Origin: Erythrobacter mangrovi
GTDB taxonomy: Bacteria; Pseudomonadota; Alphaproteobacteria; Sphingomonadales; Sphingomonadaceae
DNA: 64,000 nt
Direction of reading: 5' to 3'
Assembly (NCBI RefSeq): GCF_013260645.1
Contig: NZ_CP053921.1
Coordinates: 2,405,289-2,469,288, forward strand
Below, piece after piece: positions 44,951 through 53,500 of this stretch. The first letter of the stretch is position 1; each line of letters begins with the position of its first letter. The position numbers were made by a program, and so were the translations under genes. The notes below the pieces were generated by a model. That model had not been told where the DNA came from. It saw only the letters and a list, made by a program, of their open reading frames with translations, and did not search any database.

Positions 44951-46500
44951 ACGCCGAGACGACGACACCGCCACATGTTTCGGGCGCCGAACAGGCGACC
45001 CCGCTGCCCTATACCGGCCGCACCGCTTGCGTCATCGGCTCGGGCTTCGGTGGACTGGCGCTTGCCATCCGCCTGCAGTCCGCAGGTATCGCCACGACCA
45101 TCGTCGAAGCCCGCGACAAGCCCGGTGGACGGGCCTACTATTGGGAGAAGGACGGCTTCACCTTCGATGCCGGCCCGACGGTAATCACCGACCCCGACTG
45201 CCTGAAGGAACTCTGGGCCCTTTCTGGGCACGATATCGCCGAAGACGTCGAACTGATGCCGGTGATGCCCTTCTATCGGCTCAATTGGCCGGACGGGACC
45301 AGCTTCGACTACTCGAACGATGAGGAAAAGCTGTTCTCCGAAATCGCGACGCTCAATCCAGCGGACGTCGCGGGGTACCAACGGTTCCTCGAATACTCCG
45401 AGGGCGTCTATGAGGAAGGCTACGTCAAGCTCGGCCACGTGCCCTTCCTCGACTTCAAGTCGATGCTCAAGGCGGCACCCGCGCTGGTGAAGAAACAAGC
45501 CTGGCGCAGCGTCTATTCGATCGTTTCGAGCTTCGTCGATAACGAGAAGCTGCGCGAAGCGCTGAGCTTTCATACGCTGCTGGTTGGCGGCAATCCTATG
45601 AAGACCAGCAGCATCTACGCGCTCATTCACAAGCTGGAGATGGACGGCGGCGTGTGGTGGGCCAAGGGCGGAACCAACCGGCTGGTGGCCGGGATGGTGC
45701 GCCATTTCGAACGGCTGGGCGGGACCATGCGCCTGCACGACCCGGTGGTGCACGTGCATACGCTGGGCAAGCTGGCTACCGAAGTGGAGACGCATTCGGG
45801 CTGGCGCCAGCGCTTCGATGCAATCGCCAGCAACGCCGATATCATGCACAGTTACAAGGACTTGCTATCGGGATCGAAACGCGGGGGCGATTATTCGAGG
45901 AGCCTGGCGCGCAAGAGCTTCAGCCCCAGCCTGTTCGTGGTCCATTTCGGTATCGAGGGTACCTGGCCCGGCATTCCGCACCACACCATCCTGTTCGGCC
46001 CGCGTTATGAAGGGCTGCTCGAAGACATCTACGATCACGGCGTCCTGCCGCAGGATTTCTCGATCTACCTCCACCACCCGACCGTGACCGATCCCGGCAT
46101 GGCGCCGGATGGCAAGAGCACTTTCTATGCGCTGATCCCGGTCGCCCACATGGGCAAGCTGGCGGTCGACTGGGCCGAAATGGGCCCGATTCTCGAGAAG
46201 CGCATCCTCGACGAGATCGAGCGCCGCCTCATTCCCGGCCTGCATGAGCGGATCGTGACCAAGTTCCACTACGCCCCACGCGATTTCGCCATGGATCTCA
46301 ACGCTCACCTGGGCAGCGCCTTCAGCCTCGAGCCGTTGCTGACCCAGAGCGCCTGGTTCCGCGGCCATAACCGCGATGACGTGATCGATAATTTCTATCT
46401 CGTGGGGGCTGGCACCCATCCCGGAGCCGGGATACCGGGCGTCGTCGGCAGCGCCAAGGCGACTGCCGGTCTGATGCTAGAGGATTTGCTCACTTCATGA
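44947..46500 (+). CDS. crtI: Phytoene desaturase
   Basis: FAD-dependent desaturase that converts phytoene to lycopene in bacteria; 517 aa. The N-terminal ADP-binding fold (CVIGSGFGGLALAIRLQSAG, then VEARDKPGGRAYYW and FDAGPTVITDP) and the C-terminal signature YLVGAGTHPGAGIPGVVGSA are both canonical. It overlaps crtY upstream and the LOG-type gene downstream by four bases each, so all are one translationally coupled operon. The number of desaturation steps (four or three) cannot be told from sequence alone. Confidence 0.96.
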   Translation: MNAETTTPPHVSGAEQATPLPYTGRTACVIGSGFGGLALAIRLQSAGIATTIVEARDKPGGRAYYWEKDGFTFDAGPTVITDPDCLKELWALSGHDIAEDVELMPVMPFYRLNWPDGTSFDYSNDEEKLFSEIATLNPADVAGYQRFLEYSEGVYEEGYVKLGHVPFLDFKSMLKAAPALVKKQAWRSVYSIVSSFVDNEKLREALSFHTLLVGGNPMKTSSIYALIHKLEMDGGVWWAKGGTNRLVAGMVRHFERLGGTMRLHDPVVHVHTLGKLATEVETHSGWRQRFDAIASNADIMHSYKDLLSGSKRGGDYSRSLARKSFSPSLFVVHFGIEGTWPGIPHHTILFGPRYEGLLEDIYDHGVLPQDFSIYLHHPTVTDPGMAPDGKSTFYALIPVAHMGKLAVDWAEMGPILEKRILDEIERRLIPGLHERIVTKFHYAPRDFAMDLNAHLGSAFSLEPLLTQSAWFRGHNRDDVIDNFYLVGAGTHPGAGIPGVVGSAKATAGLMLEDLLTS

Positions 46501-47078
46501 AACGTCTTGCCGTCTATTGCGGGTCCGCTTCGCCCGATGATCCGCGCTATATCCAACTCGCCTATGACGTAGGACGCGATCTCGCGCAGCGCGGAATCGG
46601 TGTCGTCTATGGCGGGGGCCGACTGGGCCTGATGGGCGCCGTCGCACGCGGCGCACTGGAAGCCGACGGCGAGGTGATCGGGGTAATCCCCGAAGCGCTG
46701 ATCAAGTCGGAAGTGGCTAACCACGACTGCACCGAACTCTATTCGGTTTCCGGCATGCACGAACGCAAGCAGCGTTTCACCGACCTGTCCGATGGGTTCG
46801 TCACCATCCCCGGCGGCGTCGGCACCATGGACGAGTTGTGGGAAGCGATGAGCTGGGCCCAGCTGGGCTACCACCAAAAACCCGTCGGCCTGCTCAACGC
46901 CTTTGGATTCTACGACCATTTGGTCGCCTTCAACCGCCAGATGGCCGAAGTCGGCTTCGTTCGGCCGGCGCACCAGGGCATCCTTATCGCCGACACCTCG
47001 CTCGGCGGACTGCTTGACAAGATGGCCAGCTATATACCGCATACGCCGATCTTCCAGATGAAGGCCGACGACCTCTGA
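46497..47078 (+). CDS. LOG family nucleotide 5'-monophosphate phosphoribohydrolase
   Basis: Rossmann-fold protein of 193 aa of the TIGR00730/LOG (lonely guy) family, which removes ribose-phosphate from nucleoside monophosphates such as cytokinin ribotides or AMP. Both active-site motifs are intact: GGGRLGLMGAVARGAL and PGGVGTMDELWE. It lies inside the carotenoid operon, four-base overlap with crtI before it, and crtB begins at or after its stop. A role in pigment synthesis is not known; co-transcription may be chance or may be conserved in this group. Confidence 0.9.
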   Translation: MKRLAVYCGSASPDDPRYIQLAYDVGRDLAQRGIGVVYGGGRLGLMGAVARGALEADGEVIGVIPEALIKSEVANHDCTELYSVSGMHERKQRFTDLSDGFVTIPGGVGTMDELWEAMSWAQLGYHQKPVGLLNAFGFYDHLVAFNRQMAEVGFVRPAHQGILIADTSLGGLLDKMASYIPHTPIFQMKADDL

Positions 47079-47158
47079 GCAAACCGCGCCCCCTCACCAC
47101 GATCAACCTCCGCCCCACCCCCGCCAGCGCGGGCGGGGGGCGCGAACGGGCGGCACTG

Positions 47159-48094
47159 GTGGAGAAGGCGCGGATTGCGATCAAGGAGGGATCGCAGAGC
47201 TTCGCCGCCGCATCGAAGCTGTTCGACCGTGACACGCGCGAGCGTGCCTGGTTGCTCTATGCCTGGTGCCGCCGTTGTGACGACATTGCCGACAATCAGG
47301 ACAAGGGCGGCCCGCTGGGCGACCAGGGTGACCTCAAGGACGCCGAGGATCGGGTCCAGGCGATCCGCGTGCTGACCCGGCGCGCATTCGAGGAACAGCC
47401 AACCGCCGATCCGGCTTTCGATGGGTTCGGCCTGGTCGCCGACGAATGCGGGCTGACCATGGACCTCGCCAACGACATGATCGGCGGCTTCGCGCTCGAC
47501 GCGGGACGGTGGCAGCCCTCGAACGAAGCCGACATGCTGCGCTATTGCTACCACGTCGCTGGTTCGGTCGGGGTGATGATGGCGCTGGTCATGGGGGTAA
47601 GCCCGGAGGATGGCGAAACGCTCGATCGCGCCTGCGATCTCGGACTGGCGTTCCAGATCGCCAACATCGCCCGTGACATAGTCGAAGATGCCGAAGCCGG
47701 GCGATGCTACCTTCCTGCAGACTGGCTGGCGGAAAAGGGCTGGCAGCCGGGTGAGCACGCCTTGCCCGAGAACCGCGACGCCCTCGCCAGCCTGATGCCG
47801 CAACTGATCGGGTTGATGGAGAAGCACGAACAGGCTTCGAAGCTGGGCGCGGCGCGGCTGCGCTTTCGTCAGCGCTGGGCGGTGCTGGCAGCGGCCAACA
47901 TCTATGGCGCGATCGGGCGCAAGGTGCTGGCGCGCGGCGCCGCTGCATGGAATCAACGGACGCGCGTTAGGCGCGTTGAAAAGCTGCGGCACGTCCTCGC
48001 CGCCTTTGCCGAGGCGCTGCTCAATCGCCCTTCCCCTCCTGATCAGCCAATCCACTGGACTCGTCACGATTTTCGGCCCGTTACCGGGTGGTAA
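47159..48094 (+). CDS. crtB: Phytoene synthase
   Basis: Joins two geranylgeranyl diphosphates to phytoene, the first carotenoid step; 311 aa from GTG 47159. Seen: SQSFAAASKLFDRDTRERAW, the first Asp-rich motif CDDIADNQD, and the second in NIARDIVEDAEAGRCYLP. No ATG is available. The in-frame sequence is open and reads like protein (SKPRPLTTINLRPTP) back to CTG 47075, which overlaps the LOG stop exactly where an ATGA coupling would be expected and has GAAGG about ten bases before it. The true start may therefore be CTG 47075 (28 residues longer); GTG 47159 still keeps the whole conserved domain. Confidence 0.92.
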   Translation: MEKARIAIKEGSQSFAAASKLFDRDTRERAWLLYAWCRRCDDIADNQDKGGPLGDQGDLKDAEDRVQAIRVLTRRAFEEQPTADPAFDGFGLVADECGLTMDLANDMIGGFALDAGRWQPSNEADMLRYCYHVAGSVGVMMALVMGVSPEDGETLDRACDLGLAFQIANIARDIVEDAEAGRCYLPADWLAEKGWQPGEHALPENRDALASLMPQLIGLMEKHEQASKLGAARLRFRQRWAVLAAANIYGAIGRKVLARGAAAWNQRTRVRRVEKLRHVLAAFAEALLNRPSPPDQPIHWTRHDFRPVTGW

Positions 48095-48150
48095 CTTGAA
48101 CCCCCGCGACGCTACGGCTAGCGCCGTTGCGAGAGAGACGGAGTGAGACC

Positions 48151-48615
48151 ATGAAAAGCTGGACGAGCATGCTTGCCGCGGCGGCGCTGTGCCTTGGTAC
48201 GCCCGCGGTGGCGCAAGACGATAGCAACGCGCAGATCCTGCATTCGGTCGATGAATTCCTGCGCGGGCTCAACGAGCGGGACCCGGCAGTGATCGCCGCG
48301 GTTTCGACCGAAGAGGGCCTGCTGGTCTCCCACCGGATTCGCGAAGGCCGCGAAGTGATCCGCATGCGCAGCTTTGCAGAAGACCTCGCCACCATCGGTG
48401 AGGGTGAAGAGACCTTCCGCGAAGTTTATTGGGATCCGACCGTGCTGGTCCGCGGCAATATCGCAGTGGTCTGGGCCGAATACAGTTTCGACCTCGACGG
48501 CAAGCGGACCCATTGCGGGATCGATGTCTTCAACCTGATGAAGATCGAGGGCGCGTGGAAGGTGACCGGCATCCAATACACCGTCGAACCCGACAATTGC
48601 CCCAAGGGACGCTGA
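48151..48615 (+). CDS. Exported SnoaL/DUF4440-like (NTF2-fold) protein
   Basis: Small secreted protein of 154 aa with a signal peptide (MKSWTSMLAAAALCLGTPAVA). The mature part follows the NTF2-like pattern: an opening helix (ILHSVDEFLRGLNERDPAVI), central strands with WDPTVLVRGNIAVVWAEYSF and a last strand WKVTGIQYTVEPD, with two cysteines near the end. Such proteins are enzymes or ligand binders with varied roles; none can be assigned here. ATG 48151 has GGAGTGAGACC upstream. It lies between crtB and the carboxylase, 10 bp before the latter, and may be co-transcribed with it. Confidence 0.75.
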   Translation: MKSWTSMLAAAALCLGTPAVAQDDSNAQILHSVDEFLRGLNERDPAVIAAVSTEEGLLVSHRIREGREVIRMRSFAEDLATIGEGEETFREVYWDPTVLVRGNIAVVWAEYSFDLDGKRTHCGIDVFNLMKIEGAWKVTGIQYTVEPDNCPKGR

Positions 48616-48625
48616 CTTACCTACG

Positions 48626-50557
48626 ATGATCAAGAAACTCCTTATCGCCAATCGCGGCGAGATCGCCTGCCGCATCATGCGCACCGCGCGTGAAATGTAT
48701 ATCGACACGGTAGCGGTCTATTCCGACGCCGATGCCAACGCACTGCATGTGCAGTTGGCGGACGAAGCGGTACATATCGGCCCCTCGCCCGCTGCCGAAA
48801 GCTATCTCATCGGCGAGAAGATCATCGCCGCGGCGAAGGCGACCGGTGCTGATGCAATCCATCCGGGCTACGGTTTTCTGTCAGAGAACGCCGGGTTCGC
48901 GCAGGCAGTAATGGATGCAGGGCTGGTGTGGGTCGGCCCCAAGCCCGAGAGCATCGAAGCGATGGGCCTCAAGGACGCGGCGAAAAAACTGATGCGCGCT
49001 GCAGGCGTGCCCGTAACGCCCGGCTACGAAGGCGAGGACCAGTCGGTCGAACGCCTGAAGAAGGAGGCCGAAGCCATCGGCTATCCGGTGCTGATCAAGG
49101 CAGTCGCTGGCGGCGGCGGCAAGGGGATGCGCAAGGTCGACGCGGCAGAGGACTTCGAAGCCGCGCTGGAAAGCTGCCGTCGCGAGGCCAAGGCAAGCTT
49201 CTCCAATGATGAGGTGCTGCTCGAAAAGTGGATAACCTCGCCGCGCCACATCGAAGTCCAGGTGTTCGGCGATAGCCACGGCAATGTCGTCCACCTGTTC
49301 GAACGCGACTGCTCGCTCCAGCGCCGCCACCAGAAGGTGATCGAGGAAGCCCCCGCTCCCGGCATGGACGAGGCGACGCGCGAGGCGATCTGCGCCGCCG
49401 CCGTGCGCGCCGCGAAGGCGGTCGATTACGAGGGGGCGGGCACGATCGAATTCATTGCCGACGCCAGCGAGGGGCTACGCGCCGATCGCATCTTCTTCAT
49501 GGAGATGAACACCCGGCTGCAGGTCGAACACCCGGTGACCGAGGAAATCACCGGTGTGGACCTGGTCGAATGGCAGCTGCGCGTCGCGAGCGGCGAGCCG
49601 ATCCCGCTCAAGCAGGAAGACCTGTCCATCAACGGCTGGGCGATCGAAGCGCGGCTCTATGCGGAGGACCCGGCGAAAGGGTTTTTGCCGAGCACAGGAC
49701 GGTTGGAGTACTTTTTGCTCGCTGATTGGAGCTCCCGAGTCGAATCCGGTGTTGCGCGTGGAGGCGAGATTTCCCCATTCTACGACCCGATGATTGCGAA
49801 GGTGATCGCACACGGGCCTTCACGAGAGCGCGCAATTGAGAAGCTCAGTAAGGCAATCTCGATGGCGCTTATCTATCCCGTCCGGTCGAACTCCGGCTTT
49901 CTCTGGCGATGCCTTGAAGATGCTGATTTTCAATCAGCAAAGCTTGATACGGGTCTTATCGAAAGAAAGTACAAAGAGCTCATTCCACCTGAGGAGCCTA
50001 GCGACGAGACACTGAGATACGCCGTTACTCGCACCGTTCGAGAGAATCTCATTTTCAGCAAGAATAGCAGCTCATTGTCCCCTTCGGATGTTATTGAGCG
50101 AGAGCATATCCTGGGCTTTCGACTAAACCAGGATACCGAAAATTCGGTGACACTTTATGTGGAGGGTGGAAGTAGCCGGAACGTTGAACACTACCCGCCC
50201 CATTGGCCGGAGAACTCCCCTGATGGTGTTGGCGCGACCGTTCCGAGAGCTGGCTACATTCTAGTCGCCGAAAAAGGGCAAACCTACCGGCTCTCGCTTC
50301 GCTTCGAACCAACGGGCCACCACCATGCCCACGATGGCGACATCATCGCCCCCATGCCGGGCAAGGTCATTGCGGTCGATGTGGCCGATGGCGACGCCGT
50401 CACCGCGGGACAGCGGCTGATGGTGCTCGAGGCGATGAAGATGGAACACGCGCTCACCGCGCCCTTCGACGGGACCGTATCCGGACTGGTGGTCAGCGCC
50501 GGCAGCCAGGTCCAGGTCGAGGCCCTGCTCGCAATTGTCGAGCCCAAAGAAGAATAA
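48626..50557 (+). CDS. Acyl-CoA carboxylase alpha subunit (biotin carboxylase + biotin carrier), mosaic
   Basis: ATP-dependent biotin carboxylase joined to a biotin carrier, 643 aa, of the propionyl/methylcrotonyl-CoA carboxylase type. Residues 1-350 are canonical (IANRGEIACRIMRTAREM, HPGYGFLSENAGF, AVAGGGGKGMR, ERDCSLQRRHQKVIEEAP, FMEMNTRLQVEHPVTE). The biotinyl domain has Lys605 in VLEAMKMEH. Between about residues 352 and 555 (49679-50290) base and codon use change sharply: GC drops to about 40-50% per 60-base line (38% at 49921-49980) against 63-67% either side, with many TTT, TTG and AGA-type codons. The frame is intact. The segment retains FYDPMIAKVIAHG and LDTGLIERKYK, so it is homologous but foreign-looking. 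Confidence 0.93.
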   Translation: MIKKLLIANRGEIACRIMRTAREMYIDTVAVYSDADANALHVQLADEAVHIGPSPAAESYLIGEKIIAAAKATGADAIHPGYGFLSENAGFAQAVMDAGLVWVGPKPESIEAMGLKDAAKKLMRAAGVPVTPGYEGEDQSVERLKKEAEAIGYPVLIKAVAGGGGKGMRKVDAAEDFEAALESCRREAKASFSNDEVLLEKWITSPRHIEVQVFGDSHGNVVHLFERDCSLQRRHQKVIEEAPAPGMDEATREAICAAAVRAAKAVDYEGAGTIEFIADASEGLRADRIFFMEMNTRLQVEHPVTEEITGVDLVEWQLRVASGEPIPLKQEDLSINGWAIEARLYAEDPAKGFLPSTGRLEYFLLADWSSRVESGVARGGEISPFYDPMIAKVIAHGPSRERAIEKLSKAISMALIYPVRSNSGFLWRCLEDADFQSAKLDTGLIERKYKELIPPEEPSDETLRYAVTRTVRENLIFSKNSSSLSPSDVIEREHILGFRLNQDTENSVTLYVEGGSSRNVEHYPPHWPENSPDGVGATVPRAGYILVAEKGQTYRLSLRFEPTGHHHAHDGDIIAPMPGKVIAVDVADGDAVTAGQRLMVLEAMKMEHALTAPFDGTVSGLVVSAGSQVQVEALLAIVEPKEE

Positions 50558-50613
50558 GGCTTCCCTTTCCGCCCGTCCCTTGCGAGCGTGCTGCCTGAGG
50601 AGAGCGGACACGC

Positions 50614-52164
50614 ATGAGCTGGGCCAAGGAACTCGAAGAGCTGCGCCAGCGCGAGGCGCTGGCCGAACAGATGGGCGGCCCGGACAAGGTCGGGCGACAG
50701 CACTCGCGCGGCAAGATGGATGCGCGCGCGCGACTCGCCGCCCTGGTCGATCCGGGCAGCTTTCGCGAGATCGGCAAGATCGCCGGTAAGGGTTCCTATG
50801 ACGAGGACGGCAACCTTGTTGGCGTGCTCCCCGCCCCCTTCCTGTTTGGCAAGGCCACGGTCAATGGCCGCCCGGTAGTGGCGACTGCCGACGACTTCAC
50901 CATTCGCGGCGGTGCGGCCGACGCCGGGATCAGCCGCAAGATGGTGCAGGCGGAAAAGATGGCGCACGAGATGAAGCTGCCCATCATCCGGATGATCGAT
51001 GGCACCGGCGGCGGCGGATCGGTCAAGACGCTCGAACAGATCGGAGCGACCTATATCCCGGCCGTTCCCGGCTGGTCGGATGTGGTGAAGAACCTCGACA
51101 CGGTGCCGGTGGTGGCGCTGGCGCTTGGCCCCACCGCCGGCCTGGGTGCCGCGCGGGTCGTCGCGAGCCATTATTCGATCATGGTCAAGGGGCTCAGCCA
51201 GATCTTCGCCGCCGGTCCCGCCGTGGTCGACGGCCTGGGCGAAAGCTACAAGGGGCCCGAGGATCACCAGCGCGCCAAGGAAGAACTGGGCGGCAGCGAA
51301 ATCCACACGCGCAACGGCGTGGTCGACGACGAGGTGGCCAGTGAAGCGGAGGCCTTCGCTCGCGCGCGCCATTTCCTCGGCTTCATGCCCGAACACGTCG
51401 GTCAGCTCGCCCGCCGCACCAAACCGCACGATGACCCGAACCGGCGCGAGGAGGCGCTGCTCAGCCTCGTCCCGCGCGAGGAGAAGCAGGTCTATTCGAT
51501 GCGCCGCTGCCTCGACATGGTGTTCGACAAGGGCACGGTGTTCGAAATCGGCCGGCTGTGGGGCCGTACCGCGATCACCGCGCTGGCCCGGCTCGACGGC
51601 TGGCCGGTCGCGGTTCTTGCCAGCGATCCGAGCTATCTCGGCGGCTCATGGGACGCCAAGACCAGCGAGAAGGTCGAGCGCTTCGTCAAGCTGGCCGACC
51701 AGTTCCGCCTGCCGATCGTCCACCTGGTCGACAATCCCGGCTTCATGATCGGTCGCGAAGCAGAGATTGCAGGCACCATCCGCTACGGGGTGCAGGCGAT
51801 GAACGCAGTGTACAAGGCCACGGTGCCGCTCGCCTCGATCGTGCTGCGCCGCGCCTATGGCATTGCAGGCAGCGCGATGAGCAATGCCGAAACCTACCAG
51901 TACCGTTACTGCTGGCCGTCGGGCGACTGGGGCTCGCTCCCCATCGCCGGTGGGCTTGAGGTTGCCTACAAGTCCGACTTGGAAGCCGCCGAGGACCCCG
52001 CGGCTGAACTGGCGGCGATCCGGGCGCGGCTGGACAAGGTGACTTCGCCTTTCCGCAGCGCGGAACGGTTCAACGTCGAGGACATCATCGACCCGCGAGA
52101 TACGCGCCCCTTGCTGTGCGAGTTTGCCCAACTCGCCTGGCGCAAACTCGCCAGCGAGGCCTAG
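50614..52164 (+). CDS. Acyl-CoA carboxylase beta subunit (carboxyltransferase)
   Basis: Carboxyltransferase partner of the preceding gene, 516 aa. It transfers CO2 from carboxybiotin to an acyl-CoA, probably propionyl-CoA or a branched enoyl-CoA. Both crotonase-like halves are present: DFTIRGGAADAGISRKM, MIDGTGGGGSVKT, LGPTAGLGAARVV in the N half; LARLDGWPVAVLASDPSYLG, LVDNPGFMIGREAE and YGIAGSAMSNAETYQYRYCW in the C half. TGAGGAGAGCGG lies before the ATG. It follows the alpha gene by 56 bp. Unlike that gene it is uniformly high-GC. Its stop overlaps the convergent MFS gene. Confidence 0.93.
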   Translation: MSWAKELEELRQREALAEQMGGPDKVGRQHSRGKMDARARLAALVDPGSFREIGKIAGKGSYDEDGNLVGVLPAPFLFGKATVNGRPVVATADDFTIRGGAADAGISRKMVQAEKMAHEMKLPIIRMIDGTGGGGSVKTLEQIGATYIPAVPGWSDVVKNLDTVPVVALALGPTAGLGAARVVASHYSIMVKGLSQIFAAGPAVVDGLGESYKGPEDHQRAKEELGGSEIHTRNGVVDDEVASEAEAFARARHFLGFMPEHVGQLARRTKPHDDPNRREEALLSLVPREEKQVYSMRRCLDMVFDKGTVFEIGRLWGRTAITALARLDGWPVAVLASDPSYLGGSWDAKTSEKVERFVKLADQFRLPIVHLVDNPGFMIGREAEIAGTIRYGVQAMNAVYKATVPLASIVLRRAYGIAGSAMSNAETYQYRYCWPSGDWGSLPIAGGLEVAYKSDLEAAEDPAAELAAIRARLDKVTSPFRSAERFNVEDIIDPRDTRPLLCEFAQLAWRKLASEA

Positions 52165-53435
52165 TCCTCGTCCTCATCTTCGGGATCGGGCGGGCCGAAC
52201 AGCGCGCCGCGTTCCGAATAGAGCACGAAGAACAGGCTGGCTCCGGCGGACACCAGCAAGGCCATGGCCAGGGGCCGTGCGGTGCCGTCATAGGCATAGC
52301 CCACCGCCGCACCCAGGGTCGCGCCCGTAGTCATGCGCAGGAAGCTTTGCGCAGAGGAGGCAGCCCCGGCGATATGCTTGAACGGCTGCATCGCGATCGA
52401 ACCGAAATTCGCCCCGATGAAGCCCAGCAAGCTCATGTTCGCCGCCATCAGCGGGACGAAGGTCCACAGCGTCTCGGTCGGGCGCGTGGCGAACCACAGC
52501 TGCATGGCTGCCACCACGATGAACAGGAACAGCGCCGTATGGCTGACCCGCCGCGCACCGAAGTGCTCGACGATGCGGCTGTTCGACCAATTGGCGATCG
52601 CCATGCATCCCGCGCAAATCGCGAACAGCAGGGGGAACTGCTCGCCTGCGCCAAAGGCCTCACCGATCAGCTGCTGGCTGGAGTTGATGAAGCCGAACAG
52701 GGCACCGAACACCAGCGCACTGGCCAGCGTGTACCCGATCGTCGACCGCAGCGTCACCGCGCTGCGCATGTTGCGCGCGATGATCGAGACGTTGATCTCC
52801 TGCCGATCCGCCTCATGCAGCGTTTCGGGAAGACGGAAATAGACCCATGCGGTCATGATGCAGCCGAGCACCGCCATGGCCACGAAGATCCAGCGCCAGT
52901 CGCCCATCGCCAGCAGTATCCCCTGCCCGATGCTGGGAGCCACCGCGGGCACTAGCAGGAAGATGACGAAGATCAGGCTCATCATCCGCGCCATGCGGTC
53001 GCCACCCACCCGGTCACGGATGATCGCCGGGGGAAGCGCGATAATGCCCGCAGCGAAGAAGCCCTGCAGGGCACGCAGCGCAATCATCTGGCTGAAAGTC
53101 TCCGCCGCGGCGCAGGCCAGCGACAGGACGATGTAGCATCCCAGCGCCGCGAACAGCACTGGCCGTCGGCCATAGCGGTCGGCGAATGAGCCGGGAATCA
53201 AAGTGCCGAAGCCTGCCGCAAGCAGGTAGACGCCGACAATGAACTGGCGGTCGTTGCCTTCCGCGCCAAGGCTGTAGGCAAGCTTGTCGAGTGCGGGCAG
53301 GATCGCGTCGATGCCGAAGGCGTTGCACGCCATCAGCAGCGCCATCATCCAGATCAGCTCGCGCTCGCCGATCCGCTGGCCGTGGGCAGCCTCGGCTATG
53401 GGGCGCTCGCCACCGCCATCGGGATCACTTCGCAT
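52161..53435 (-). CDS. MFS efflux transporter, Bcr/CflA-like
   Basis: Twelve-helix major facilitator of 424 aa in the drug efflux Bcr/CflA branch. Seen: TM1 with ACNAFGIDAILPALDKLAY, motif A equivalent GSFADRYGRRPVLFAAL, the motif C-like RALQGFFAAGIIALPPAIIRD and MTTGATLGAAVGYAYDGT. The C-terminus is strongly acidic (DPEDEDED). I start at ATG 53435; a TTG 14 codons earlier is also open but runs toward the divergent dinB. Probably exports small toxic compounds; substrate unknown. Confidence 0.88.
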   Translation of the reverse strand: MRSDPDGGGERPIAEAAHGQRIGERELIWMMALLMACNAFGIDAILPALDKLAYSLGAEGNDRQFIVGVYLLAAGFGTLIPGSFADRYGRRPVLFAALGCYIVLSLACAAAETFSQMIALRALQGFFAAGIIALPPAIIRDRVGGDRMARMMSLIFVIFLLVPAVAPSIGQGILLAMGDWRWIFVAMAVLGCIMTAWVYFRLPETLHEADRQEINVSIIARNMRSAVTLRSTIGYTLASALVFGALFGFINSSQQLIGEAFGAGEQFPLLFAICAGCMAIANWSNSRIVEHFGARRVSHTALFLFIVVAAMQLWFATRPTETLWTFVPLMAANMSLLGFIGANFGSIAMQPFKHIAGAASSAQSFLRMTTGATLGAAVGYAYDGTARPLAMALLVSAGASLFFVLYSERGALFGPPDPEDEDED

Positions 53436-53500
53436 ATGCACAAAGGCGCAACTGACGGACACGGTTCCGCTTTGCAACCCACCGCTCTATCTTGGCACCG

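Noticed and set aside
49675..50290. Frameshift or sequencing error in the carboxylase alpha gene
   Set aside because: The frame runs through without stops and conserved carboxylase motifs continue inside the segment, so composition change and not a broken frame explains the odd protein sequence.
53436..53500. LexA site for dinB
   Set aside because: No GTTC-N7-GTTC or close variant could be found in the divergent gap.
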